From contig CAJQNZ010000029.1 of the NCBI GenBank assembly GCA_905479835.1, positions 1-64,000 of the forward strand: a stretch of 64,000 bases of DNA. The letters are read 5' to 3'. How positions within the stretch are numbered: the first letter of the stretch is position 1; the number at the start of each line of letters is the position of its first letter. The notes beneath the pieces were generated by a model that had not been told where the DNA came from, did not search any database, and saw only the letters and a program-made list of their open reading frames with translations. The translations under genes and the position numbers were made by a program. Positions 23,349-32,025 of the stretch are shown piece by piece. Source of the stretch: an uncultured Flavobacteriaceae bacterium (GTDB lineage Bacteria > Bacteroidota > Bacteroidia > Flavobacteriales > Flavobacteriaceae).

Positions 23349-24437
23349 TTAGTTTTTCACATCCAATGCATCCCTCAATGCATTTCCGATTAACATAAAT
23401 GCCAATACCAAACTCATAATTGCCAATCCAGGAATTACTGCAAGATATGCTTTCCCAAGAATGATATAGCTATAGTGATCTTTAATCATTGCTCCCCATG
23501 AAGGTGTAGGAGGTTGTGCGCCAATTCCTAAAAAACTTAAGCCGCTTTCAATAAGTATTGCTGCGGCAAAGTTGGCAGCAGAAATCACAATTACTGGCGC
23601 CATTATATTGGGTAGAATATGCTTGAAGATAATTCTAAAATCTGAAAAACCGAGTACCTTGGCTGCTTCAACATATTGTTGTTGCTTGGCTGATAAAACT
23701 TGACCTCTGACAACACGAGCTACTTCTACCCACATTGTCAATCCGACGGCAATAAATACTTGCCAATATCCTTTTCCTAATGCTAGCGTAATTGCTATAA
23801 CTAGTAATAATGTAGGAATTGACCATGTTATATTAATCAACCACATGATAAATACATCAATTTTTCCTTCATAGTATCCAGCAATTGCACCAATTGAAAT
23901 TCCAATGAGAAGAGAAATAAATACAGCAATAAACCCTATAAAAAAGGAAATACGCGTTCCTATGAGCATCCTGCTTAAAAAGTCACGACCATATTTATCC
24001 GTTCCAAAATAATATTTTTTTGTAGTGATATATTGTGATATTTTTTTATCAAATTTTGATAAAGGAAAAGACTTAGTTTGAATTGTATTATTACTTTCTG
24101 AATATAGAACTACCTCTATTTCTGTATTATTTATAGTATATGATTCTATTGGAATTTCTGTGTTTTGAGTATTTCTTCCATTGACTATATAATTAAAAAA
24201 AGATTGTTTTTTTTCTTCAGAAGGAATGGTAAGTATTTGAACGGAAAAGCCAGGTTTTTTAGAATGAATTTCTAGATTCATTTGATTGGCGTCACTAGTA
24301 TTGTCTGGAGATATGCCATAACAGAATACTGCAATAAAACCACATAATGTAATATATAAAAAACTGAACACTCCAGTTTTATTTTTTTTAAAACGATGGA
24401 GTGCTAGTAATGTTAAGGAGGTTGGTCTGTTTTTCAA
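23349..24437 (-). CDS. Orphan ABC transporter permease (OppC/DppC type)
   Basis: A 362-residue inner-membrane permease starting at a TTG codon. TM1 is near 20-42; about 100 residues of extracytoplasmic sequence follow before the canonical OppC core with five further segments. The EAA loop is present (EAAKVLGFSDFRIIFKHILPN), as is the C-terminal GLSFLGIGAQPPTPSWG block, both strongly typical of DppC/OppC. No partner permease, ATPase or binding protein is adjacent, so the other subunits must be elsewhere. The gene runs downstream of the processing protease but has its own -7 box. Confidence 0.85.
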   Translation of the reverse strand: MKNRPTSLTLLALHRFKKNKTGVFSFLYITLCGFIAVFCYGISPDNTSDANQMNLEIHSKKPGFSVQILTIPSEEKKQSFFNYIVNGRNTQNTEIPIESYTINNTEIEVVLYSESNNTIQTKSFPLSKFDKKISQYITTKKYYFGTDKYGRDFLSRMLIGTRISFFIGFIAVFISLLIGISIGAIAGYYEGKIDVFIMWLINITWSIPTLLLVIAITLALGKGYWQVFIAVGLTMWVEVARVVRGQVLSAKQQQYVEAAKVLGFSDFRIIFKHILPNIMAPVIVISAANFAAAILIESGLSFLGIGAQPPTPSWGAMIKDHYSYIILGKAYLAVIPGLAIMSLVLAFMLIGNALRDALDVKN

Positions 24438-24462
24438 GATGGTAAAATAAAACCTAAATGTA

Positions 24463-24470
24463 CAAATTTA
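24463..24470 (-). promoter_or_regulatory. -7 promoter box of the OppC-like gene
   Basis: TAAATTTG on the minus strand, 25 bases before the TTG start at 24437; supports independent transcription from the protease gene upstream. Confidence 0.4.
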
Positions 24471-24477
24471 AAACTGC

Positions 24478-26823
24478 TTAGTTTTTGACAAGTTGAAACT
24501 GAGTTTTAATTTTCAAATCTGTTAATACATTTAAGCCTTCTTCTATATAAATATCTTTAGATAAGTTTTTATGCCATGCGATACGTTTTACACCAAGAAT
24601 GGAATCTTTTTCTATTAATGGAATTTCATAAGCTGGCGAATTAAATGTTAAGTTATTTGAGTATTTACTGAGGCTTTCAAATCGTTTACTTTCTTCTTCA
24701 TGAATGTCAAGATCGGATTTATAAGAATCGTAATTCAAATAAATAGTAGTATCATCTTGTGATTTTTTAAGCCATTTAGCATTTTCTTCGATTAATAAAA
24801 ACTGCGGTTTATTATTGATTCTTGAGACACTACGAGAAACAACATCATCAAAATTGGAATAGTTGTCCCATGTATCATAATTGGCTTTTTGAATTTGATC
24901 CCAAGATAAAGGGTTTTCAAAATCTTTTTCTCCAATATCCATATATCTATAACGTGAAGGTAAGATAATATCTGGTTTTACACCTTCAAGTTGTGTTGAC
25001 CCTCCATTAATTCGATAGAATTTTTGGATAGTAAGATTGAGTCCTCCAAGATCAGAATCATAATTGTAAAAACGATTTAAACTCATTGAACTCTGGACAG
25101 TACCTTTTCCATACGTCTGTTTACTTCCGATAATTACTGCTCGTTTATAATCTTGAAGTGCTGCCGCAAAAATTTCTGATGCAGATGCTGAAAATTCATT
25201 GGTTAATACAACCATAGGACCATTCCATAGGATTGATTTATCCCTATCTTTTTGAACAATAGGTTTTTCACCATTATATTTAACTTGTACAATAGGTCCA
25301 TCTTTAATAAATAATCCAGCCATTTCTACAACTGCTGGCAATGATCCTCCACCATTATTTCTCAGGTCAATTAAAACTCCATCAATATTTTCTTTTTTCA
25401 ATCGTTCGATCTCAATAGCCATATCTTTGGCACAGTTACGAGCTTTACGATCATTAAAATCGATATAGAATTTGGGCAAATTAATTACGCCAAATTTTTT
25501 CCCGTTTTTTTCAATAATACTGGACTTAACAAAGGTCTCTTCCAATTCAACAATATCCCTAATGATTGAGATCACTTCTATACTACCATCTATCTTTTTA
25601 AGTGTAAGGCGTACTTCTGTCCCTTTTTTTCCTTTGATAAATTCAATTGCATTCTGCAGTCTCATTCCTACGATGTCCAGAGGTTCAGCATCACCTTGAG
25701 CAACTTTTAAAATAATATCTCCCACTTCCAGATCTCCAGCTCTCCATGCAGGACCTCCTGAGATTAATTCTGTTACTTTGGTATAATCATTTTTATAAGA
25801 TAATCTAGCTCCTATTCCTTCTAGTTTTCCTGAGATACTCTCATCAAAATCCTTTTTCAATCGTGGAGGTAGATAAGTGGTGTGAGGATCAAATGCTTGA
25901 GTAATACTATTTAAATATGTTGCAAACCAATCTGTATGGTCAAAATCGTCAAGTCGTTTGTAAAAATCTATATAATTTTTTAATGTACTTTCTCTGGCTT
26001 CTTTTTCAAGTTTTGCAAACTTTTTAGAAGTCGTTGAGACTGTTTTCTCAACTTTATTATTTATAACTTTCCTCTTATATTCTTCAAGACCTTTATAGGT
26101 TAATTTCCCTGGAATACCATCTATCCCATTCTTATTAACTCCAGATTTTCCAAGATAAAAATTATTGTCAACAAGGATTTTTTGAATTTGTAATACCTCA
26201 TTTCTATCAACAAGTAAATTTTTTAAAGTAATGTTTTTTAAATTCTCGCGTAATTTTTTTTCAAATGCTGAAATAATTTTATTAGAACTACTTTCATTTT
26301 CAGTTAACTTATCATGAAGTCTAGAAAGTGTACTGTATTTTAAGTGCTTTCTCCAAGTTTCATATAATTCATCTTTATTTTTTGAAAAAACTGTATGGTC
26401 ATAATCTGTATCAAGTGCTTCGTCAATAGTAAAATCATAAGGAGATGATAACAATTCTTTATAATATAATTTTACATTTTCAACACGTTCTAAAAAACGA
26501 TTGTTAACCAAGTTGAAAAAAGAAATATCCTCTTTCAATATTTGATTGTCAATATCTGTTTTATATTGTGCAAATTCTTCAATATCAGATTGTAGAAAAT
26601 AGCGTTTTGTAGGATCCAATCCTTCTATAAAATCATTGAATATTTTTATTGAAAAATCATCATCAATATCTTTTGGTTCATAATGATTGGTAGTCAGTGA
26701 GTATTTTAAAATACTAATCAATACTTTATCTTTTTCAGTAATCTTATCTTGTTTTTGATTGAAACTAAACAGTGTCAATAAAACAAGTAATATCGGGATT
26801 ATATATTTCAATTTTTTCTTCAT
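24478..26823 (-). CDS. C-terminal processing peptidase (Tsp/Prc family)
   Basis: A 781-residue periplasmic S41 protease with an N-terminal signal peptide. The N-terminal helical domain carries an FEIDGLDPTKRYFL-type Tsp signature (DFIEGLDPTKRYF), a PDZ domain spans about 330-415, and the catalytic core has the SASASE motif at about 545-550 and the YGKGT lysine about 25 residues later. The long form with a C-terminal DUF3340-like extension is the Prc (not CtpA) type. Family role: degrading or trimming periplasmic proteins, including cell-wall hydrolases. Monocistronic, 222-base leader gap. Confidence 0.92.
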   Translation of the reverse strand: MKKKLKYIIPILLVLLTLFSFNQKQDKITEKDKVLISILKYSLTTNHYEPKDIDDDFSIKIFNDFIEGLDPTKRYFLQSDIEEFAQYKTDIDNQILKEDISFFNLVNNRFLERVENVKLYYKELLSSPYDFTIDEALDTDYDHTVFSKNKDELYETWRKHLKYSTLSRLHDKLTENESSSNKIISAFEKKLRENLKNITLKNLLVDRNEVLQIQKILVDNNFYLGKSGVNKNGIDGIPGKLTYKGLEEYKRKVINNKVEKTVSTTSKKFAKLEKEARESTLKNYIDFYKRLDDFDHTDWFATYLNSITQAFDPHTTYLPPRLKKDFDESISGKLEGIGARLSYKNDYTKVTELISGGPAWRAGDLEVGDIILKVAQGDAEPLDIVGMRLQNAIEFIKGKKGTEVRLTLKKIDGSIEVISIIRDIVELEETFVKSSIIEKNGKKFGVINLPKFYIDFNDRKARNCAKDMAIEIERLKKENIDGVLIDLRNNGGGSLPAVVEMAGLFIKDGPIVQVKYNGEKPIVQKDRDKSILWNGPMVVLTNEFSASASEIFAAALQDYKRAVIIGSKQTYGKGTVQSSMSLNRFYNYDSDLGGLNLTIQKFYRINGGSTQLEGVKPDIILPSRYRYMDIGEKDFENPLSWDQIQKANYDTWDNYSNFDDVVSRSVSRINNKPQFLLIEENAKWLKKSQDDTTIYLNYDSYKSDLDIHEEESKRFESLSKYSNNLTFNSPAYEIPLIEKDSILGVKRIAWHKNLSKDIYIEEGLNVLTDLKIKTQFQLVKN

Positions 26824-27013
26824 TATTATTCAGATTTTCTTCATTATCCTAACACTAAAATAGTGCTAATTTTTGAAATTTAATAAAAAATTATTTTTTT
26901 TGAATTTCCTATAAACAACATTTTCATAAGAGTAGACAATGATAACGATTTATCCTGTTTTAGTATCCTTAAGAAATGTTAAAAATGTTATAGTTCTTCC
27001 AATTAAAAAATAT

Positions 27014-27021
27014 TAGATTTG
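27014..27021 (+). promoter_or_regulatory. -7 promoter box of surE
   Basis: TAGATTTG matches TAnnTTTG, ending 24 bases before the surE ATG. The rest of the gap 26824-27013 shows only AT-rich sequence. Confidence 0.45.
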
Positions 27022-27045
27022 TTATATGACAATATATAAAAATTT

Positions 27046-27810
27046 ATGAGTTTAAGACCCTTGATTTTAGTGACCAATGATGATGGAATTACAGCACCAG
27101 GAATCAGGAAGTTGATTGCCATTATGAATACAATAGGTGATGTGGTTGTGGTTGCTCCTGATAGTCCACAAAGTGGAATGGGACATGCAATAACTATTGA
27201 TTCTACACTTACTTGTGATAAATTGAAAGTTGATGTTGGATCACAAACGGAATATAAATGCTCAGGTACTCCAGCAGATTGCGTGAAAATAGCAATAAGA
27301 GAAGTGCTAGATCGTAAGCCTGACTTATGTGTTTCTGGAATTAATCATGGTTCCAATTCCTCTGTGAATGTAATTTATTCAGGAACAATGAGTGCTGCTA
27401 TTGAAGCAGGAATCGAAGGGATTCCAGCAATAGGATTTTCATTACTTGACTATTCTTGGAGGGCAAATTTTGATGTGCTTGAAAAAGAGATTGTTAAAAT
27501 CACAAAGAATGTTTTAGAAAATGGATTGCCAGAAGGAGTCGTTCTGAATGTCAATTTTCCTAAAACACCTACATTTAAAGGTGTAAAAATATGTAGACAA
27601 GCAAGAGGTAATTGGGAAGAAAAATTTGATAAGCGTATAAGTCCTAATGGAAAAGAGTATTATTGGCTTTCAGGAAAATTCACTAATTTAGACAAAGGTG
27701 AGGATACTGATATATGGGCATTGGAACATAACTATGTTTCAGTAGTTCCTGTGCAATTTGATTTAACAGCACATCATTTTATTCAAAAATTGAATAATTG
27801 GGATTTATAA
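27046..27810 (+). CDS. surE: 5'/3'-nucleotidase SurE
   Basis: A 254-residue SurE phosphatase. The metal-binding NDDG motif is at 11-14 (D12, D13), the S43 ligand is in PDSPQSG, and the conserved SGINHGSN block supplies the asparagine ligand. It removes phosphate from nucleoside 5'- and 3'-monophosphates in the cytosol. It heads a run of surE, a small membrane protein gene and lpxB, an order I recall as conserved in Flavobacteriia. Confidence 0.94.
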   Translation: MSLRPLILVTNDDGITAPGIRKLIAIMNTIGDVVVVAPDSPQSGMGHAITIDSTLTCDKLKVDVGSQTEYKCSGTPADCVKIAIREVLDRKPDLCVSGINHGSNSSVNVIYSGTMSAAIEAGIEGIPAIGFSLLDYSWRANFDVLEKEIVKITKNVLENGLPEGVVLNVNFPKTPTFKGVKICRQARGNWEEKFDKRISPNGKEYYWLSGKFTNLDKGEDTDIWALEHNYVSVVPVQFDLTAHHFIQKLNNWDL

Positions 27811-27836
27811 ATTTTTTGAACTAAAAAAATAGCGAT

Positions 27837-28115
27837 ATGAAAAAAGAAATTTTAATAGGTTTTATTGTTGCTATTATTGCAACCATATGCGGTTTTTACC
27901 TATATATTCAACTTTTTTCAAAATTTGAATTTTACGAAACTTTGGAGATTATTAGGGAAGGCAATTTATTCAGTAAGGTTTTGGGTTTGGCTGCAATCCC
28001 AAATTTGTTTGTGTTTTTTGTATTTCTTAAAAAGAAACAAGATTATAGAGCAAGAGGTGTTTTAATGGCTACTATATTAATTACTCTTATTATGGTGTTC
28101 TTAAAATTTTTATAA
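27837..28115 (+). CDS. Small two-segment membrane protein
   Basis: A 92-residue protein with hydrophobic segments at about 5-27 and 46-64, plus a third at about 72-91, separated by a short polar loop; basic KKKQDYRARG between them suggests the cytosolic side. No family motif known to me. It lies 26 bases after surE and 7 bases before lpxB, so co-transcription is nearly certain. The overlapping +1 frame (27865-28065) is a shadow. Confidence 0.7.
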   Translation: MKKEILIGFIVAIIATICGFYLYIQLFSKFEFYETLEIIREGNLFSKVLGLAAIPNLFVFFVFLKKKQDYRARGVLMATILITLIMVFLKFL

Positions 28116-28122
28116 AACAAAG

Positions 28123-29223
28123 ATGAAATATTACATTATTTCTGGTGAAGCTTCAGGAGATTTACATGGTTCCAATCTGATGAAATCCATGTATAAAATT
28201 GATCCCAATGCAGAAATACGTTTTTGGGGAGGAGACTTGATGGCGAGTGTTGGCGGAACTCTTGTGAAGCATTATAAAGAGAGGGCTTTTATGGGTTTTT
28301 CTGAGGTTATTATGAATCTAAGAAAAGTACTTGGTTTTATAAAATTTTGTAAAAAAGATATTTTAGAATTTTCTCCAGACAAAATCATATTTATTGATAA
28401 TTCAGGATTCAATTTACGGATCGCAAAATGGGCAAAATCTAAAAATTTTAATACACATTATTACATATCTCCACAAGTATGGGCAAGCAGATCTAGTCGT
28501 GTAGATACTATAAAAAAATATGTAGATTCTATGTATGTTATCTTGCCATTTGTCAAAGATTTTTACAAAAAATTTGATTATGAAGTGACATTTGTAGGAC
28601 ATCCTCTTCTAGATGCGATTGCCGATAAAAAACTAGTGGATGAAAACACTTTTAAACGTGAACACAAATTGTCCAATAAACCTATAATTGCATTATTGCC
28701 TGGAAGTAGAAAGCAAGAAATCACAAAAATGCTGTCTGTAATGTTGAAGATGGCAGCTAAATTTAAGGAATATCAATTTGTAATTGCTGGAGCACCGAGT
28801 CAAGATTATTCTTTTTACAAGCAATTTATTAAAACGGAGAACGTGAAGTTTATTTCTAATAAAACCTATGATTTACTTTCCGTTTCCTATGCAGCACTTG
28901 TAACTTCAGGAACTGCCACTTTAGAAACAGCATTGTTTAAAATTCCTGAAGTTGTATGTTATAAAGGGAGTTGGTTTTCTTACCAGATTGCCAAAAGAAT
29001 CATTACGTTGAAATACATTTCATTGGTTAATTTAATTATGAATAGAGAAGTCGTAACTGAATTGATTCAAAATGATTTTAACGAAGAGCGTCTTGAGCAA
29101 GAACTAGATCGAATTCTTGATCCTGAACAACGTTTAAAAATTTTTAGTGATTATTATGAATTGGAGCAGCAACTTGGTGGTAAAGGGGCAAGTGAAAATA
29201 CCGCTAACTTGATTATGGGTTAA
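28123..29223 (+). CDS. lpxB: Lipid-A-disaccharide synthase
   Basis: A 366-residue GT19 glycosyltransferase. It begins YYIISGEASGDLHG, the LpxB signature, continues with FIDNSGFNLRIAK and the YISPQVWASR block, and has the GSRKQEI and VTSGTATLE nucleotide-sugar binding segments. It joins 2,3-diacylglucosamine-1-phosphate to UDP-diacylglucosamine at the inner face of the inner membrane during lipid A synthesis. Length is typical. Confirms a Gram-negative LPS or LOS-bearing host. Confidence 0.95.
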   Translation: MKYYIISGEASGDLHGSNLMKSMYKIDPNAEIRFWGGDLMASVGGTLVKHYKERAFMGFSEVIMNLRKVLGFIKFCKKDILEFSPDKIIFIDNSGFNLRIAKWAKSKNFNTHYYISPQVWASRSSRVDTIKKYVDSMYVILPFVKDFYKKFDYEVTFVGHPLLDAIADKKLVDENTFKREHKLSNKPIIALLPGSRKQEITKMLSVMLKMAAKFKEYQFVIAGAPSQDYSFYKQFIKTENVKFISNKTYDLLSVSYAALVTSGTATLETALFKIPEVVCYKGSWFSYQIAKRIITLKYISLVNLIMNREVVTELIQNDFNEERLEQELDRILDPEQRLKIFSDYYELEQQLGGKGASENTANLIMG

Positions 29224-29332
29224 TTTTTTAGTATTTTTATGACGCTATGAAACGAGCATGTTAAATTTTTGTTGCCATCGAAAATTATTAATTGCGAAGC
29301 ATGTGACGTTTTAAAAAACAATAAAAGAGCAC

Positions 29333-31366
29333 ATGAAAAAAACATTACAGTTTATTCCTATACAACTTACTTTTTTTCTTGTTTTAGGAATTATTTTTGG
29401 ACATTTTTTTTCAATACCCTTCACTAGTATATTTTTTTTATTAGTTGGATTTTTCATAATGTTGACCTTTGCGTATTTCCTTAGTAATAAGAAGTTCAAT
29501 AAGAATCTGCTTTTTGCTATAACTACATATTTTTTGACTTTTATTATTGGTGTTTCTGTCATCACATTGAATAATGAATTAAATCATAAAAATCATTATT
29601 CGCATTTTCTTGAAGAAGAAAATAAATCTATTCTTAGTATTGAAAAAATACTAAAGGCAGGAAATTTTAATGATAAATATGAAGCTAAAGTCATAAAAAT
29701 TAACAGTCATAACACCATAGGTAAAATACTCTTAAATGTTAAGAAAGACTCTCTTAATCAATTGAGTATTGATGATAGGTTATACATGAAATCTGATTTT
29801 CTAGAAGTTCTTCCTCCCAAGAACCCTTATTATTTTGATTATGGAAATTATTTAAAAAAGCAACATATTTACCATCAATCTTTCCTTGAAAGAAGAGATT
29901 ATTTTAAATTAGAAAAAAGGAAATTTTCTTTTCAAGGATGGGCACATCAGTTTAGATATAGAATCAATGTTCAATTAAGGGCTCATGGATTTAAAGGAGA
30001 CGAACTAGCAGTTATAAATGCATTATTACTTGGACAACGTCAAGATATTTCACCAGAATTATTGGATAGTTATGCAGGAGCAGGAGCTATTCATATTCTT
30101 GCTGTTTCAGGATTGCATATTGGAATATTGTTATTGATTTTAAACTTTTTATTGACACCGCTGGAAAGATTTAAAAGAGGGAAATTAATCAAATTAATAC
30201 TTATAGTTTCATTACTATGGATTTTTGCATTTATAGCAGGAATGTCTGCATCAGTAGTAAGAGCAGTTACCATGTTTTCAGCAGTAGCGATAGGAATGCT
30301 CGTAAATCGACCTACAAATGTTTACAACACATTGGTAATCTCAATGTTTTTTTTACTATTATTTAATCCTTATTTTTTGTTTGATGTAGGATTTCAACTG
30401 AGTTATCTGGCAGTGTTTTCAATCGTATGGATTCAACCCATGGTTTATAGTGTATGGAAGCCTAAATGGAAGGTCGTAGATTATTTTTGGCAATTGTTAA
30501 CGGTTTCAATTGCAGCACAATTTGGTGTGATACCTTTAAGTTTATATTATTTTCATCAATTTCCAGGATTATTTTTCATTTCCAATTTAGTAATCATTCC
30601 TGTTCTAGGAACCATACTTATTGGAGGTATACTAGTAATATTTTTAGCTTTAATAAATATGCTTCCATCATTAATTTCAAAAGCATATTATTATTTAATT
30701 CATACGATGAATTATATTGTAAATCTAGTTGCTCAGCAAGAAGATTTTTTAATTAAAAACATTGCTTTTTCTTTATTAATGGTAGTTGCCAGTTATTTGG
30801 TGATTGTATTTGGAATTCGATTTCTTGATAAAAGAAATTCCAAACGCTTGATTGGATTGTTAGGAGTTTTAATTTTATTTTCTTCAGTATTGATTTATGA
30901 AAAGTATGAACGTCAATCTACCGAAGAATTAGTAGTTTTTAATAAAAGCAGATTTTCTATAATTGGGAATAGGATCGGAGAGCAATTAGCGGTTTTACAT
31001 ACACTAGATAGTACTACTTTAAGTAAAGATAAAACCATTAATCAATATGATCTTGGTTCAGGAAATCTGAACATATCAATGAAAGATGGTATTTCTAATA
31101 TTCTGCATTTTAAAAATAAAAAATTATTAATTATAGATAGTTTAGGTATTTATAACGTGAAAGATTACAATCCTGAAATTGTTATTCTTCAGCAATCACC
31201 TAAAATCAACTTAGAAAGAATGATTGAGATATTAAAACCGAGATTGATTGTCGCCGATGCTTCAAATTACAAAACATATGTGAGGCAATGGGATAAAACG
31301 TGTAGGCAAAAAAACACCCCTTTCCATTATACGAATGAGAAAGGAGCCTTTATTTTAAGTGATTGA
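29333..31366 (+). CDS. ComEC/Rec2-type DNA uptake channel, without a recognisable nuclease domain
   Basis: A 677-residue polytopic membrane protein. Two to three TM segments and a DUF4131-like region occupy residues 1-190; the Competence core (about 225-490) contains GLLLGQRQDIS, HILAVSGLHIGIL and FQLSYLAVFSI, all diagnostic. The C-terminal 150 residues stand where ComEC normally has a metallo-beta-lactamase nuclease, but no HxHxDH is present. The protein would import single-stranded DNA through the inner membrane. Convergent with the thioredoxin-like gene, 5 bases between stops. Confidence 0.85.
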   Translation: MKKTLQFIPIQLTFFLVLGIIFGHFFSIPFTSIFFLLVGFFIMLTFAYFLSNKKFNKNLLFAITTYFLTFIIGVSVITLNNELNHKNHYSHFLEEENKSILSIEKILKAGNFNDKYEAKVIKINSHNTIGKILLNVKKDSLNQLSIDDRLYMKSDFLEVLPPKNPYYFDYGNYLKKQHIYHQSFLERRDYFKLEKRKFSFQGWAHQFRYRINVQLRAHGFKGDELAVINALLLGQRQDISPELLDSYAGAGAIHILAVSGLHIGILLLILNFLLTPLERFKRGKLIKLILIVSLLWIFAFIAGMSASVVRAVTMFSAVAIGMLVNRPTNVYNTLVISMFFLLLFNPYFLFDVGFQLSYLAVFSIVWIQPMVYSVWKPKWKVVDYFWQLLTVSIAAQFGVIPLSLYYFHQFPGLFFISNLVIIPVLGTILIGGILVIFLALINMLPSLISKAYYYLIHTMNYIVNLVAQQEDFLIKNIAFSLLMVVASYLVIVFGIRFLDKRNSKRLIGLLGVLILFSSVLIYEKYERQSTEELVVFNKSRFSIIGNRIGEQLAVLHTLDSTTLSKDKTINQYDLGSGNLNISMKDGISNILHFKNKKLLIIDSLGIYNVKDYNPEIVILQQSPKINLERMIEILKPRLIVADASNYKTYVRQWDKTCRQKNTPFHYTNEKGAFILSD

Positions 31367-31371
31367 CTTAA

Positions 31372-31926
31372 TTAAAGAGTTGTTTTTTCTTTAAAAGTAG
31401 GTTTAAAATTGTCATAATATGTTTGAAAATCCTCTTGGGAAGTAAATTTCTTATGATCGTTCTTGTAAAACATTTTTAGATATAATTCTAATTGTTGTGG
31501 TGTTCTATATCCTTTCATTGGTATAATCATTTCAGCATTTTCATCCATAAATACAATGGTAGGAAAAGCGGTTATTCCCATAAAAATTGAAAATTCGTGA
31601 GAATGATTTCTACTATTAACTCTAGCAGGATCATACTTGGGATTACTATATTTTTTACCTTTATAATTAATGACATCATTACCTTCAGCATTGAACTTCA
31701 CTGCGTAATAACTTTTATTTATATAATCTACCACTTCAACATTGTGGAAAGTATTCTTGTCGAGCATCTTGCAAGGTCCACACCAATTGGTATAGACATC
31801 TATCATTATTTTTTTCGGGTTTTCTTTTTGCAATTCAATTGCCATATCAAGGCTTACCCAATTAATTTCTTGTGCTTGTATATTAATTGTTGAAATGAAC
31901 AATAATAATAAAATAATTTTCTTCAT
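31372..31926 (-). CDS. Exported thioredoxin-family protein
   Basis: A 184-residue protein with a signal peptide ending near IQAQ18. The redox motif C49-G-P-C52 sits in NWCGPCKML. A cis-proline appears in FPTIVFMD. The insertion of about 20 residues before that (KGKKYSNPKYDPARV) is unlike classical thioredoxin and resembles the DUF255/thioredoxin_7 group. Likely a periplasmic disulfide reductase or protein-folding factor; partner unknown. Confidence 0.83.
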   Translation of the reverse strand: MKKIILLLLFISTINIQAQEINWVSLDMAIELQKENPKKIMIDVYTNWCGPCKMLDKNTFHNVEVVDYINKSYYAVKFNAEGNDVINYKGKKYSNPKYDPARVNSRNHSHEFSIFMGITAFPTIVFMDENAEMIIPMKGYRTPQQLELYLKMFYKNDHKKFTSQEDFQTYYDNFKPTFKEKTTL

Positions 31927-31952
31927 AATTTAATATGTTGCAATAGTTATAC

Positions 31953-31960
31953 CAAAATTA
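31953..31960 (-). promoter_or_regulatory. -7 promoter box of the thioredoxin-like gene
   Basis: TAATTTTG on the minus strand, 26 bases before the ATG at 31926. Confidence 0.4.
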
Positions 31961-31968
31961 CATAAAAT

Positions 31969-31998
31969 AAAAAACACTTCAATGAAGAAGTGTTTTTT
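31969..31998 (-). terminator. Terminator of the POT transporter gene
   Basis: A-run, stem CACTTC/GAAGTG (31975-31980 and 31987-31992) with 6-base loop, then T-run. Symmetric, but only the transporter gene on the minus strand runs into it. Confidence 0.75.
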
Positions 31999-32025
31999 AT
32001 AATAAAGATTAGAAATATTATTGGC

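Noticed and set aside
30466-30756. Open frames inside comEC, the transporter and other genes on alternative frames.
   Set aside because: They overlap well-supported genes completely, have odd composition (Cys/Ser/His/Phe-rich) and no family features.
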